Program-made: the position numbers and the translations under genes | Assembly: GCA_029216955.1 (NCBI GenBank) | Contig: JANAVB010015600.1 | Location: forward strand, 34,111,832-34,175,831 | Length of the DNA: 64,000 nt | Direction of reading: 5' to 3' | DNA from: Iris pallida | Lineage: Eukaryota; Streptophyta; Magnoliopsida; Asparagales; Iridaceae | Shown: piece by piece, positions 32,192 to 44,468 of the stretch | How the letters are laid out: each line of letters starts with the position of its first letter | How positions within the stretch are numbered: the first letter of the stretch is position 1 | The notes under the pieces: generated by a model | What the model saw: the letters and a program-made list of their open reading frames with translations, nothing else | The model's database searches: none | Told to the model about the DNA's origin: nothing

Positions 32192-32908
32192 TGTAATGAC
32201 CGTGGTTCGTATTACGTATTTGGAATACGTATACGTATCTTGACTCGTATTTTATGTCTCTTGGCTTAGTCTATTTTGGGTTGGCTTGGTTTGGCTTGGG
32301 TTGTTCATTGGTTCATCATGAACCAAGGGGAGAACCCCTACCTACCACCACCATCACCATTTATTAACCCATTCCCTCATTCTCTCTCTTTATTTACTTC
32401 TTCTTCTCCACCATTACTTCTTCAACCACTAGGAGGGAGAGAGAGGGCTTTAAAAAGTGCAACTTGCTTCATGAAGGATCTCAAGTTTTATTGTTCCATT
32501 CTCTTCCTTACTTGATTCTAAGCCTCTTTAGAACTTGGCATTTTTGGATTTGATGGATGGATTCTTGTAGATCTAAGTTTGTAACTTTTTGGTTTTTCTT
32601 AGTTTTGATCTCTAAAACTTGATTATTTTCGAAAACTATTGGTTCTAGGTTGTAGAGAACTCAATTTCATGCGGTTTTGGCTTTTGTTTCGCTTGATTTC
32701 GACTTCGAATGAGGAAGTTATGGCCATGGCAAGTTTTCGGAACTTTTATAGCTGAACTTGCTGTTTGGGGACGATGACCCCCATGCGCCCGGGAGGCCAT
32801 GCGCCGGGAGGCCATGTGCTGTGAAGTCCCGACAACGCATCCATTAACTCCGAGCGCGTCATGCGCGTAGGTTCCCTACGCGCATGTACTGAAGACGTAA
32901 CATGAGTT

Positions 32909-33182
32909 TCCCACGCGCCAATGGTGCAGGAATCCCCCGCGCCAATGGTGCAGGAATCCCACGCGCCGCCAATGGTGCAGGAATCCCACGCGCCGATTGT
33001 GCAGATTGTGCAGGAATCCCACGTGCCGATAGTGCAAGAATCCCACACGCCAATGGTGCAGGAATCCCACGCACCGATTGTGCAAGAATCCCACGTGCCG
33101 ATTATGCAGGAATCCCACGCGCCGATGGTGCAGGAATCCTACGTGCAGATTGCTCAGGAATCCCACGCGCCGATTGTGCACG
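32909..33182 (+). repeat. 24-bp tandem array in the 5' LTR of B
   Basis: The unit CCCACGCGCCAATGGTGCAG plus GAAT repeats about 11 times. It then continues for two to three copies at 53438-53505 on the other side of element A. Open frames through it encode only MVQESHAP-like repeats. Confidence 0.92.
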
Positions 33183-33229
33183 TGTCTCGACCCGTACCCT
33201 AGAGTAAGGGCACGAGACGCGGGTACGTC

Positions 33230-33263
33230 CAGCCTACGCCGCAGTGTCGGCGGTAGAACGCTG
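33230..33263 (-). other. U5 stem-loop of element A (also at 42186-42219)
   Basis: The same CAGC-CTAC-GCCG / CGGC-G-GTAG-GCTG arrangement as at 611-644 is found about 50 bases from the LTR terminus. In the other LTR the last pairing base is changed (GCTA). Confidence 0.5.
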
Positions 33264-34496
33264 TCCTAGGTCAACATACATCTAGCAATATATCTCTAAA
33301 TAGTTTATACTCCCCGAATGGGGGTGACATAACAGTAATAAACTCAATCACAACTAAGGAAGAGATAGCACGATATGAAATAGAACTCAAGGAAACAAAT
33401 AGATGATAAAGTAGTCTAAGATAATCCCAGCAAATATCAAGAAGTACATGGTCTCAGATACTGAATGAAATAATATGTACAACTCAGAACTCAGAATAAA
33501 GTCTAGCTAAACATGTCTCAAGACTACATAAAAGAAGATAAGCCTAACTAATCTAGTCTAGGCAATCGGGGTGATGTCCTTAGCTAGAGCTGGGTCCTCC
33601 TGAGGGTCCAGCTCGCAAGTGTCATCTAAGGCTGTCCCGTAGTAAGTATCCAGGCAGGCCTCCTCCTCATCCTCTGTAATATTTTTAACAGGTCTAGTCA
33701 GGACAGGAGCGAGCACAGTACATCTCAACAGTTCATAGCAGGTTAAAAAATATAATCATGCAGTAAAGTAAGATACAAGTACTGAAAGAATACAGCATGT
33801 AAACAGAGAGAAACTACAATAGAAATATCTACTATAAATAGAGACTAACAGTGGCTAGTGAGTCAGAGTACAATATAGACATGTAAATGGCATAGGAGAT
33901 TCTGATAAGACACTATGGAAGAGATTCTGATAAGATACTACTTGGGTATTATTCACATGTCTATTTCTACTCCCCCGTACCCCCAATCAATACACAAGAA
34001 TCCAACCAGGTTATGTTATGATTCCATGCAAAGGCCCCCGAAGGGTGATACATGAATGTCCCATAAATGGGGATTCTAGGAGATTCTAGGATACCCAGTA
34101 AATGAGATAAGAGATTCTAGGAGACTGTGATCATAAGAGTATATGTCACAAGTGATCAAAGAACCAGTGAAGCATAGTGATATGCCATGTAAGTGAAACG
34201 CACAGAACATGTAGTACCCGATGCTCCCTAAGGATAACATCTCAAAAAGGGATCCATATAGTACCAATCCGTGTGACCAACGTGACAGTACAAGTAAAGT
34301 AATTTAATACAGGAAATAATTCTAAGCAGGATATGAAATGATCAGAGAATGTACTCGCCTGGTATCTGAGTGTCCAATAAGAAAGTACTGTCCGAGGAGT
34401 GGTGTCTGGCTCCTAATCAGAACAGCACAAGTCACAACAAGTCCAAAATGGTATAATAAAGTCCTACTATGCATTCTACATGATTCTAGGTCTATC

Positions 34497-34600
34497 TAGG
34501 CCAAAGTCAACTCTTGGTCAACTCTGGTCAACCCTAGAAGTCAAACTAGGTCACCAAGTCAAACCTAAGTCAAACTAGTCTAACTAGTCTATTCTAGGTC
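34497..34600 (-). promoter_or_regulatory. Cluster of TTGAC(C/T) W-box-like motifs in the LTR of A
   Basis: Six GTCAA words on the plus strand read as TTGACC or TTGACT in the sense of the element. TTGAC is the core of the WRKY-binding W-box. The cluster is repeated at 50853-50955, and a related one is in LTR D at 28218-28300. It lies downstream of the inferred start site, so a promoter role is uncertain. Confidence 0.35.
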
Positions 34601-36681
34601 TAAATAAGCTATACAAGACCATTCTAGACTTTCTAGGCAAACTGACTCACATATATGCCATAGGCTGTATCATGCCTATAAGCCACCCCTAACACAAGGC
34701 TATATGTTATTATCTTACACCTAAAAAAATACTACACATATGATATATTATCTAACACAATCATAGACATACACTAGCATTAGGTTACCTATATACCTAT
34801 ACATAGGTATAGGCACATTCACATAGATATCTATATTACAAACCTTACTATAGGTTATAATACATATATACAAATAGATATATATTCATCTCACATATTA
34901 TCATATATAAGGTACCTACATATATGTATCCACATATCTACATAATACATGTTACATATATAACTAGGCTTTCATGATATAGTAGAGAGAGAGAGAGAGA
35001 GCATAAGTGTATGTGTGAGTGTAGAGAGTGAGAGAGTGCAAGAGTAGGTGGGCATTGTGTGAAGAGAGAAGACATGTGTGTGTGTGTGTAGGCTGCAACA
35101 TGTGACAGGAATTGGAAATAGGTAGGAATGTGATTGTGTGTGTGATGAAGAGTTAGGGTGTGTGTAGAGTGATAACAATGTGTGTGTGAAACTGTGAGAC
35201 AGTGAACAGTGAAGAGAAGGAGGGGAAACCAATTCAATACTCCATGTTTTCAGCCCCAAATCTCACTCCAAATCAATAACTCAATGTAATGTGAGACTTC
35301 ACATCAATCTCAGGCTTTTAGAAAGGAGAGAATCAGTTCAAACCATTGATCAACACAACTCAAAATTAGTTAGGAAAATCCAGTTTTCAGTCCCTAGGTT
35401 CTAATTTCAGTTTGAACTCAAACTCCCACAAAATCAAACCAAAATTGACATATAGCAAGATTACATATAGGTAAACTATATTAGGTTGTAAAACATGCAA
35501 TAAACAGTGATTAAGTAGGCTAAAACAATTGCCAAAATTTACTTTTCAAAAACTGGAAATCTGGAATTAAATGCTATATTTTATGACTTTGGGTAAATGG
35601 CAAATGATGATAAAAATCAAGTTAAACTATAGATTTAATGGTTAGTAAATAAAATATACATGTATATGAGTCATACAGGGTATTTGTGTCCAAACAAAGT
35701 GGACACAAACGTGTCCAATCGAGTAAAACCCAAACAGTGCAAAACTGGCACTGTTCAGTGCACTGAGTCGTGCATGTGTGCACGCGTATCGTGCACACGA
35801 CACAGTCCAACCTAGGACTCGTGCACACCAACCCAGGTTGACCACCTATAGGGCTACCCAATAGGCTAGCTAGCCCGTGTCCAAGTCGTGTCTGTGTCGG
35901 ATACGAGGGTCGTATCAGTGAGGAAAAATCCAGTGCACAGTGTTAGTGTAATCCCCGTGCAACGAGGATTTCTCCCTTGACACGCTACGTGGACACGTGA
36001 GACTTGACACGTGGCATGTCAGTCAGTGCCCCATGGTTCGTGTCAAGTTTCGTGTCAAAATAATGTGTGTCGTGTCCTCCAGAGCCCCCGAACAGCAGGG
36101 GATCTCTGTAGCCTGTGCGCGCGGGTGTGCGGCGCGTGTCCATGCGTCTATTTCGACACAAACCGACTCTAACACCACCACAGAAGAATAGAAATCAATA
36201 AGCAATAACAAAACCTAACTTTCTATTTAAAAACATTGCACAAAATCAATCGAAATGCCCTTTGAGGCATTTCGACAAACACCTAGGGATAACTCCTGAT
36301 ACGTGTCCAAACGGACACGAAACTGATGCAATCCGACACGAAACTAATGCAGACACTTAGGGGACTCCTAGGGCTTCCTAAATATGTAAAGAAATCGAAA
36401 ATACATGAAGAAATAAGGAAGTTACCTATGGATGAACTTTCAAGAAAAATCCCCTTTGTTGAGCTCCTCTCTTGATATCCCAATCCAATCAAATCAACCT
36501 CAAACTGAAATAAAACTCCAATAATAGCAAGAACAGTAATATTAGGATCCAATGCAACTTGTTTGGGGAAAAAATGATCTAAAAAGGATTTTCTATGGTT
36601 TTTTTGAACATGGAGACTCACATCTTTCTTTTCTTGAAATAAATTCCTAAAGAAGAGGCTAGCCCTAGATTTTAGGAGAGA

Positions 36682-36692
36682 TTATATAGTGG
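36682..36692 (-). promoter_or_regulatory. TATA box of the LTR of A
   Basis: The minus strand reads ACTATATAATC, conserved in the other LTR near 53010-53022. It lies about 400 bases from the LTR start. Confidence 0.55.
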
Positions 36693-37097
36693 GAGAATCC
36701 CTAGATTGGCTAAGGTAGCCGGCCAACAATGCCTAGGGATTAGGGTTTGGTATTTGTCTTGGGCTTCGGGCCAACCTACAAGGCTATGGTTTGATTTGAT
36801 TTATTAAAGGCTCTAAATCATAAGCCATGACTTATGGCTTTCTAAATCCTAATGCTAACTAGAGTCTAATGACCAAACCAATGATTAGGCTAGGTTAGAC
36901 TAGAGTCACATAACCTAACCAAGTCCATACTAACTAGGGTTAGCTCCTAGGTTGGTCTACAAAGGTCCAAACTAGTCAAAATCAATCTAGTCCAAACAAT
37001 TCCAAAATAAATCCTAAAAATTCCCATAAATTCTAATAAATTTAAATTACCCCAAAAATGTTAAAATTACCCTCACACTAGAAATATGGTAGTGACA

Positions 37098-37113
37098 AAT
37101 CTACCCTCCTTAA
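37098..37113 (-). other. Polypurine tract of element A
   Basis: The minus strand reads TTAAGGAGGGTAGATT directly before the 3' LTR. It follows the conserved chromovirus stretch encoding the end of the element (TTTCGAGGACGAAATTC). Confidence 0.7.
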
Positions 37114-37176
37114 AAGAATTTCGTCCTCGAAATTGAAAGGCGAAATACAACTGATGAGAAGGATAGAAAGTTTACC

Positions 37177-40100
37177 TCACGGTCGAAAAAGATAAGGGTA
37201 GCGCTCGCGTATCTCATCCTCCCGCTCCCAGGTAGACTCTCCTGGAGAATGATGCCTCCATGCGACGCGTACCAAAGGTATCACCTGGTTCCTAAGAACC
37301 TTCTCCCGTCGATCCAGAATCTCCACTGGCTGCTCTGGATAGCTGAGAGAAGGCCCAACCTCTATCTCTGAATGATCGAGCACATGGATAGGGTCAGCCA
37401 CGTACCGTCTCAACTATGATACATGAAATACGTTGTGGACCTCCACTAGCACAGGCGGCAAGTCTAGCCTGTATGCAACGTCACCGACTCTCCCGCTGAT
37501 AACGAAAGGGCCGATGAGGCGCGGGCTAAGCTTCCCGCCTCCACCAAAACGTATCGTACCACGATTCGGAGATATCCTCAAGAAAATCTGGTCTCCGATG
37601 TAATCACAAACAAGGTCTCAATTAATTATAATAAACAAACATGATCAAAAATCACAAACAATAAACCTAAATCTAATCCTACTCTAATCTGTACCTCAAA
37701 CTCCAACGGCCTCCGGTGGCTATCGGCCCAGTGCCGATGTCTATCCTGCACCTCGCGAAGTCTGTACCTGATGAACTTCACCTTCTTGGCTACATCAACA
37801 ACCATCTCTGGCCCCAGTAAAGCTCGCTCACCAACATCATCCCAAGATAAGGGTGTACGACACCTACGCCCGTACAGAGCCTCGAAAGGTGACATCTCAA
37901 TGCTGGCCTGGAAACTGTTATTGTAAGCAAACTCCACCAAATGAAGATGATCCTCCCAGGAACCTCCAAAGTCCAGGACGCACGTCCGCAGCATATCCTT
38001 AAGTGTCTGAATAGTCCGCTCTGACTGTCCGTCCGTCTGGGGGTGGTATGCAGTACTAAACTTGAGCTGAGTGTCCAAGCTGGTCTGCAGACTCCTCCAG
38101 AAATGGGAAGTAAAACGGCTATCCCGATCTGAGACGATGCTGACCGGAACCCCGTGAATCCTGACTATCTGCCGTATATACATCTCCGCCAGCCTCTCTG
38201 TAGACGTACCCACCTTGAATGGCAAGAAGTGGGCCGATTTGGTCAACCTGTCAACGATGACCCAAATTGCGTCTTTCCCTCCTGGAGTACGCGGCAAGCC
38301 TGAAACGAAGTCCATAGTGATATGCTTCCATTTTCACTCGGGAATGGGCAGCGGCTGCAACAATCTACCAGGCCTCTGCCTCTCTGCCTTGACCTGCTGA
38401 CAGACCAAGCACCTAGCCACGAAGCGAGCCACCTCTCGCTTAATCCCTGACCACCAAACATGCTCCCTCAGATCTCGGTACATCTTGTTGGTACCTGGGT
38501 ATATAGAGTACTGAGATCTGTGGGCCTCCTGCATAACCTGCTCCCTGAGATCTCCGCTGGGCACACATAATTTGGAACCGTGCCTCAAGGCACCATCCTC
38601 TGCAAGAGAAAACTCGCCCTCCAGCAATCCTGCTCGAACCTGCTCTCGAAGATACCGCAGAGCAACGTCCTCAAACTGTGCCGACTTGATCCTCTCCATC
38701 AAGTTTGACTGAATCTGCATCCCCCATAACTGCATCTGCACTCCGGGCACGATCACCTCAATCCCAAGGCTCTTCAAGTCTGCAAGCAAATACCGATCCA
38801 TGGTCAAACACATGGCTGTCGGATACCTACTCAAGGCATCGGTAACCACGTTGGCCTTCCCTGGATGATACTGAAGTAGGATGTCAAAATCCTTCATCAA
38901 CTCTAGCCATCTGTGCTGTCTCATGTTCAACTCCTTCTGAGTGAACACATACTTTAAGCTCTTGTGATCTGTGAAGATCTCCACCCTCTCACCATACAGA
39001 TAATGCTTCCATAACTTCAGAGCAAATATCACTGCTGCCAGCTCCAGGTCGTGGGTAGGGTAGTTCTTCTCATGGGTACGCAATTGCCTGGAAGCATAGA
39101 CAATCACCTTCCCATGCTGCTGCAAGACGCAACCCAGCCCCTTTCCTGAAGCATTACTATAAATAGTGAAACCACCTGATCCTGAAGGCAATGTCAGAAT
39201 CGGAGCTGTCGTAAGCCGCTTCTTCAACTCATCAAAAGCTGCCTGACACTCCTCTGACCAAACGAACTCAGCATCCTTCCGGGTCAACCGAGTCAACGGC
39301 TCTGCAACCCGGGAGAAATCCTGTACGAATCTCCGATAATATCCTGCCAGCCCCAGGAAACTCCTGATCTCTGCAACTGAAGTCGACGCTGCCCATGCCT
39401 CAACTGCTACAATCTTCTTGGGGTCAACTGAGATACCATCTCCAGTCACCACATGCCCCAAGAAGTCCACCCGGTCCCAGAAGAACTCACACTTGGAGAG
39501 CTTCCCGTAAAGCTGCTCCTTCCTGAGAGTCTCCAGGACGATCCTCAAATGCTCCTCGTGCACGTCCTCAATCTTGGAATATACCAAGATATCATCAATG
39601 AATACTACCACAAACTGATCCAGATACTGATGGAACACCTTGTTCATACGGTTCATAAATACTGTTGGTGCATTGGTTAGCCCAAACGGCATAACCAAAA
39701 ACTCGAACTGCCCGTACCGCATCCTGAAAGCGGTCTTGGGAATATCCTCCCTCTTCACCTTCACCTGGTGATATCCCGACCTCAGATCAATCTTGGAAAA
39801 TACCCGAGCTTCGCTCAACTGGTCAAATAGATCGTCGATCCGTGGCAGTGGGTATTTGTTCTTGATCGTGAGGTTGTTGAGTGCCCTATAGTCAATACAC
39901 ATGTGTACTGACCCATCCTTCTTCGGCACGAACAACACTGGTGCACCCCATGGCGACGAACTCGAGCGGATGAAGCCCTTGTCCTGTAGCTCATCCACCT
40001 GCTTCTTCAGCTCTACTAGCTCACTGTTGTTCACCCGATAGACATCCTGAGAGATGGGTTCCGCTCCTGGAACCAAGTCTATCGAGAACTCTATGTCTCT

Positions 40101-40601
40101 GTCTGGTGGCAATCCCGGCAACTCCTCTGGGAAAACATCCATATACTCTGCTATCAAGGGGTGTGGAATCTTCTGCTCCTCGATCGAGACTCCACAGAAG
40201 ACTCCGCTGCTCTGCTCTGCCTGACGTCTGGAGTACTCGAACTCTGGCTCCCCCGGCGCTCTGAAGAGAACTCTACCCCCTCTGTAATCAATGCTGGCGT
40301 GGTGCCTGCTCAACCAATCTATGCCTAGTACTATATCGTAGTTCGGCAATGGCATTACGAGCAGGCTCACCTCCAACTCACGGCCTTCCAAAACTACTCT
40401 CCGACCCTTACAAACATCACTCACGAGGATAATACCACCCCCGGTCGTGATCTTGTAAGTTCTAGGCAACGATTCAGCTACGATACCGTGTCTAATCGCA
40501 AAAGATACTGATATGAAGCTATGCGAAGTACTGGAATCGAATAATGCAAAAGCTTGACTGGAGTCGAGTAGAATCGAACCTGCAATCAGCTCTCCTATCA
40601 C
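37177..40601 (-). pseudogene. pol: pol of element A (protease, RT, RNase H, integrase, chromodomain)
   Basis: From 40601 the order is: protease with FDSSTSH (residues 20-26; relatives have DSGA, so the active-site Gly is replaced), RT with FIDDIL (about 334), RNase H (about 479), the integrase finger, the DDE core (DFVSGLP, SDRDSRF, DGQSERT) and a chromodomain (VEILDRREKVL, ESTWEREDEI). Defects are TGA at 38336-38334 in place of Trp before KWKH, a 95-bp insertion at 37598-37692 inside the integrase C-terminus, and TAG at 37416-37414 in place of Gln. The natural end is 37177. The frame joins that of gag, separated by one TAG codon at 40604-40602. Confidence 0.92.
37598..37692 (-). other. 95-bp AT-rich insertion in the integrase C-terminus of A
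   Basis: Removing these bases rejoins LEFEV with GDQIFLRISP, as in the relatives. The insert starts near GTACAG like an intron but does not end in AG at a frame-keeping position. The length is not a multiple of three, and it carries stops. Confidence 0.7.
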
Positions 40602-41897
40602 CTATGCATCTCCAGCTGCCATGGCGAAAGCTCGCCCCTGCTGGCCTCCCCTGGCCTGCTGCTGGTGCTTGACGAACCTCTGCTGCTGTGTCGGCAGGGC
40701 TGGTCCCCTCTGCTGGCCTGCTGGAGCCCTGGCTCCTCCTTTCGGGCCTGCTCGTGCTATCCGGCACTCCCTTATCTGGTGGTCTGCTGAACCACACACC
40801 AGGCACTGGCCCAGCCTCTTCCGGCACTCATTGAAGACGTGCCCAGGCTTCTTGCAGTAGGCACAAGTGACACCCTGCCTCTGACCCTGCTGGTACTGTC
40901 TCGGCTGCTGCTGCTGATGGACTGGCCCCTGCTGGATCGGCTGCGGCTGAAACTGCCTCATCTGCTGGTGCTGAAAGTGGGGCCTCTTGGCCTGGCCCCC
41001 GCTGCTGCTGCCTCCAACTGGGTCTCGCCCCCTCTTGAGCCTAGGCTCAAGATCATCCTCTGCTAGCAAGGCTCCTGTCAAGATCTCCTCGAACGTAGCA
41101 TCCCGGTTGCCCTTGGTCAAGGACTTGACCTCCTTGACTAGACCCTTCCGGAACCTCTGGGCCTTCGCCGTCTCGCTCAAGCCCTCTACAAACCTGCCGA
41201 GGCGGCCAAACTCCCCGACGTACTCCTCCACTGAAAGACTCCCCTGGACTAGGCTCTCGAACTGCGACTCCAAGGCTCTGAGTGGTGAATCTGGGAAGAA
41301 CTTTTTCTTGAAGAAGCCCTTGAACTGCTCCCAAGTCTGCCCAGGTAACCCCACCCTGGGGTCTGACTGATACCAGGTACGAGCAAGATCTCGCATCCGG
41401 CTAGCTGCGACCTCGATCTGAAGATCTGCTGGTATCCTGGCCAGGCGGAAGATCTCCTCTATATGCTCGATCCACTCATCGGCATATAGGATCCCCTCTG
41501 TCCCCAAAAAGTCTCTGGGGCTCATCTTCTGAAACTGCTCGATCCCCGGTATCCTCGGCTGCTGGACCACCGGTCGTGCTGCAACCGTCGTAAGGGCCAA
41601 CTCCATGCCCCTATCCTGTCGAGCCTGCTGCCGGTCCATGAACTGCTGGAAGTATGCGAACATCTGCGCTGCATCCACGTATCCTGTAGGTGGTGGCTGC
41701 TGGAAGGGATCCTCTGGAATGACCGGGTCCTGCCTCTGAGCCGGTGGAGGCATACCCCCTGCTGCTACTGCCGAAGTCTAAATACGAGAAGAGGTGGCAG
41801 GAGCTGCAGTCCCCTGGCCTCGCTGTACTGGCTGGGAGGTAGCAGTCCCGTCCATAGCATCCCCATGAATGGTACGCTGCGATCGAGTCTCTACCAT
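40602..41897 (-). pseudogene. gag: gag of element A
   Basis: The likely start is the ATG at 41897 (MVETRSQRT), followed after 39 codons by a TAG at 41780-41778. The frame then continues as a clean ORF from 41753. It has a Gln/Pro-rich N-terminus, a retrotrans_gag capsid domain (FLGTEGILYADEWIEHIEEI, WEQFKGFFKKKFFP, SVEEYVGEF) and two CCHC knuckles (CAYCKKPGHVFNEC, CLVCGSADHQIREC), with Gln/Arg-rich spacers. It ends with a TAG (40604-40602) directly followed, in the same frame, by pol. That TAG may be a mutated Gln codon or a read-through site. Confidence 0.87.
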
Positions 41898-42138
41898 CCT
41901 GAAGATAGACAAACAAGAGTATCAATTTCTGAGAAAGAAGCGAAATAACAAAGGCGGACAGTTAAAATTCAAAGGATCAGCTGACAATAAGGATTTGATG
42001 GCAATAAACGAATTTTTCCTAAAGTGATTGAGTACCTTAAAATTAATGTCCTATATCCTACTGCAGGCTGTAGTGATACTCTAGTTCGAATACCACTACA
42101 CTTCTAGTCTCGACCTGCATGGGCCACCACTAAAAATG
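41898..42138 (-). other. Leader between 5' LTR and gag of A, with putative primer-binding site
   Basis: Right after the LTR the minus strand reads CATTTTTAGTGGTGGCCCAT and then GCA. TGGTGGCCCATGCA is shared with the same place in element B (55356-55380) and is the best primer-binding candidate. It does not match initiator Met-tRNA. Confidence 0.45.
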
Positions 42139-42643
42139 TGTCACGACCCGCACCCTAGAGTAAGGGCATGAGACGCGGGTACGTCCAGCCTACGCCGCAG
42201 TGTCGGCGGTAGAACGCTATCCTAGGTCAACATACATCTAGCAATATATCTCTAAACAGTTTATACTTCCCGAATGGGGGTGACAAAATAGTAATAAACT
42301 CAATCACAACTAAGGAAGAGATAGCACGATATGAAATAGAACTCAAGGAAACAAATAGATGATAAAGTAGTCTAAGATAATTCCAGCAAATATCCAGAAG
42401 TACATGGTCTCAGATACTGAATGAAATAATATGTACAACTCAGAACTCAGAATAAAGTCTAGCTAAACATGTCTCAAGACTACATAAAAGAAGATAAGCC
42501 TAACTAATCTAGTTTAGGCAATCGGGGTGATGTCCTCAGCTAGAGCTGGGTCCTCCTGAGGGTCCAGCTCGCAAGTGTCATCTAAGGCTGCCCCGTAGTA
42601 AGTATTCAGGCAGGCCTCCTCCTCGTCCTCTATAATATTTTCA

Positions 42644-42905
42644 CACTACGTCAGAATTCGTGTTTTTTGACAGACTAAAACCGTCAAAAACTGTCTTTAT
42701 TGACGGTTTCAGGCCATCACGTGGTCCGTCAAAAATAAAATGTAGTTTACTATAAATGACAGTTTTCTACCGTCGATAAGTAGGTGGAGAAAACGACGTA
42801 TTTCGTCTGTCATATAATAAATGGCGGACTTCATCCGTCAATTATCCCGCTTAACACAATTCGACATACCTGTCTATTTTTGACAGATGATATCCGTCGA
42901 AATTC
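42644..42905. repeat. Left terminal and subterminal repeats of the CACTA
   Basis: The terminal CACTACGTCA is followed by at least eight copies of CCGTC/GACGG-type motifs, direct and inverted, to about 42905. The right end (49910-50025) has a thinner version (TCCGTCGA, TTTTTGACG). Confidence 0.75.
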
Positions 42906-43328
42906 TATAAAATATTCACCAGAATTATTTTTAATTAATTAAACCTATTTTTCTGTAAACCAGTACGTAAATATTGAATCTGAATATAAATCAAAAGACT
43001 CAATTCAAAATGAATATATCACGAACCCTTCAAGAATATCACAATTGAAAATGAATACATTCAATCAAAATGAACATAACCGCCAATTGATTCAAGATCT
43101 CAATTGATATTGAATATCAGTAAGTAAACATTATTTTTGTAGCATCCAAATACTTGCAATTGTTCTCACACATAACATCCAAACTGAAAAGGAGTAGTAT
43201 TTCAGAATACATCCGAAGTTTACTACAAACAAAACTAAATGCTAATATTCAAATCCTAATAAATTGAACGAACTCTTTTGGCCAATTAATCAAATCACCA
43301 AGCATAATGTCTTCAAACTTTTCATCCC

Positions 43329-43663
43329 CTTTGGCGGTGTATCAGAATTTAAGCGTCCAAAAGCAATATGTTTTCTTTTGAAGTCCTTTAGTAAACATGT
43401 CTTTGGCAAGTCAGATTGTTCTGGTACCTACAACCATTGAAACACGAAGATACAATATTAACTACTGGAATTGTACTGCAGTCAAAGATATCATCGACGA
43501 TGATACTATAAACATCTTCCTTTGGCAGTGTATCAGAATTTAAGCGTCCAAAAACAATATGTTTTCTTTTGAAGTCCTTTAGAAAACATGTCTTTAGCAA
43601 GTCAGATTGTTCTGGTACCTACAACCATTGAAACACGAAGATACAATATTAACTACTGGAATT
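43329..43663. repeat. 144-bp direct duplication, offset 191 bp
   Basis: 43329-43472 and 43520-43663 are nearly identical, with four or five changes seen. The two copies are separated by 47 bases. On the minus strand they encode an exon-like peptide (CFLKDFKRKHIVFGRLNSDT). The protein is not recognised. Confidence 0.85.
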
Positions 43664-43796
43664 TACATAGAAAGATGCAATTTTTTATTCTTTTATCTCA
43701 AATAGTAAATAGTGTAGCAATGCTAAACATTAGGAATAAACATTACCTTATCAGGTTTGATGTTGTCGGTTTTAAATTATAGTGCTCATGCAACAT

Positions 43797-43880
43797 AAAA
43801 GAATGAGTCAATTGATAAAGTTGTTTTCACTTGCCCCTCTGTGTAAAGGACACGAGTTTGAAACCTAGTGGCCTTGTTTC
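43797..43880 (+). repeat. Possible decayed tRNA-derived (SINE-like) segment
   Basis: TGAGTCAATTGA (43804-43815) resembles an A box and AGTTTGAAACC (43855-43865) a B box. They are spaced about 40 bases apart, as in tRNA-derived SINE heads. No tail, target duplication or second copy was found. Confidence 0.3.
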
Positions 43881-44468
43881 TTTTACGAATTTTCCAGGTA
43901 AAGGCATTTGCAGTAGTATAGTGTATATATGCTCTCATTGTATTATAATTTGAATTTTCCAGTATCACAAAGAGTGACAAAACTGAGAACCAAGCATTCT
44001 GATTTGAACTATATAAGTATCATGGAATTATAACATGATTCTTTTGGTGAACCCTCTTTGTAATATGGTTCACTAATGCTACATCTAATCTAACCCAAAC
44101 ACGTATTATCACAAGAGGTGACAAAACTGAGGGCCATGTTCTAATTGTCATAAAACACTAAATGGCTCTCAATTTTATAAATAGACTCGTCTTATGAAAG
44201 AACTAGGACTACAAACAATTTTCAAAGGATTAAAAAAATGAGAGACTGATGTTCTGCCTCATCTAGTTCTTGAGATTATTCACATTCAAAAGATTCAATC
44301 AAACAAAACATTCCTTGCATGATGAATGGGGCATTGCAAGCTACTCTTCAGCAGCAATCACACTGACACAAGCATGTTGTGACGTAGGTAGCTTCTTATA
44401 TTTTATTATAAGAACATTTATGATGATATCTAAACTCTCATCAAAGCTAACACAAGCATGTACCCCAG

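Larger units (their letters stand above)
33183..37097 (-). mobile_element. 3' LTR of element A (3,915 bp)
   Basis: In window orientation it runs from TGTCTCGACCCG to GGTAGTGACA. On the minus strand a TATA box (ACTATATAATC, 36682-36692) lies about 400 bases after the LTR start, so R/U5 is about 3.4 kb. It contains GTCAA clusters (34497-34600), a TA-rich stretch (34700-34960) and GA/TG microsatellites (34981-35190). I see no gene; the ORFs through the microsatellites are low complexity. Confidence 0.9.

Noticed and set aside
32909..33182. Short regular repeats that could suggest a CRISPR array
   Set aside because: Units abut directly with no unique spacers, and the DNA is a plant LTR.
32902..33207. 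Open frames in several phases encoding MVQESHAP or GIPRAN repeats, also at 61095-61676
   Set aside because: They arise because the 24-bp array is a multiple of three; there is no start context, no non-repeat domain and no conservation beyond the DNA repeat.
34938..35259. His/Thr/Ser/Leu-rich frames, repeated at 51280-51603
   Set aside because: Products of the GA/TG microsatellites in both LTRs of A.
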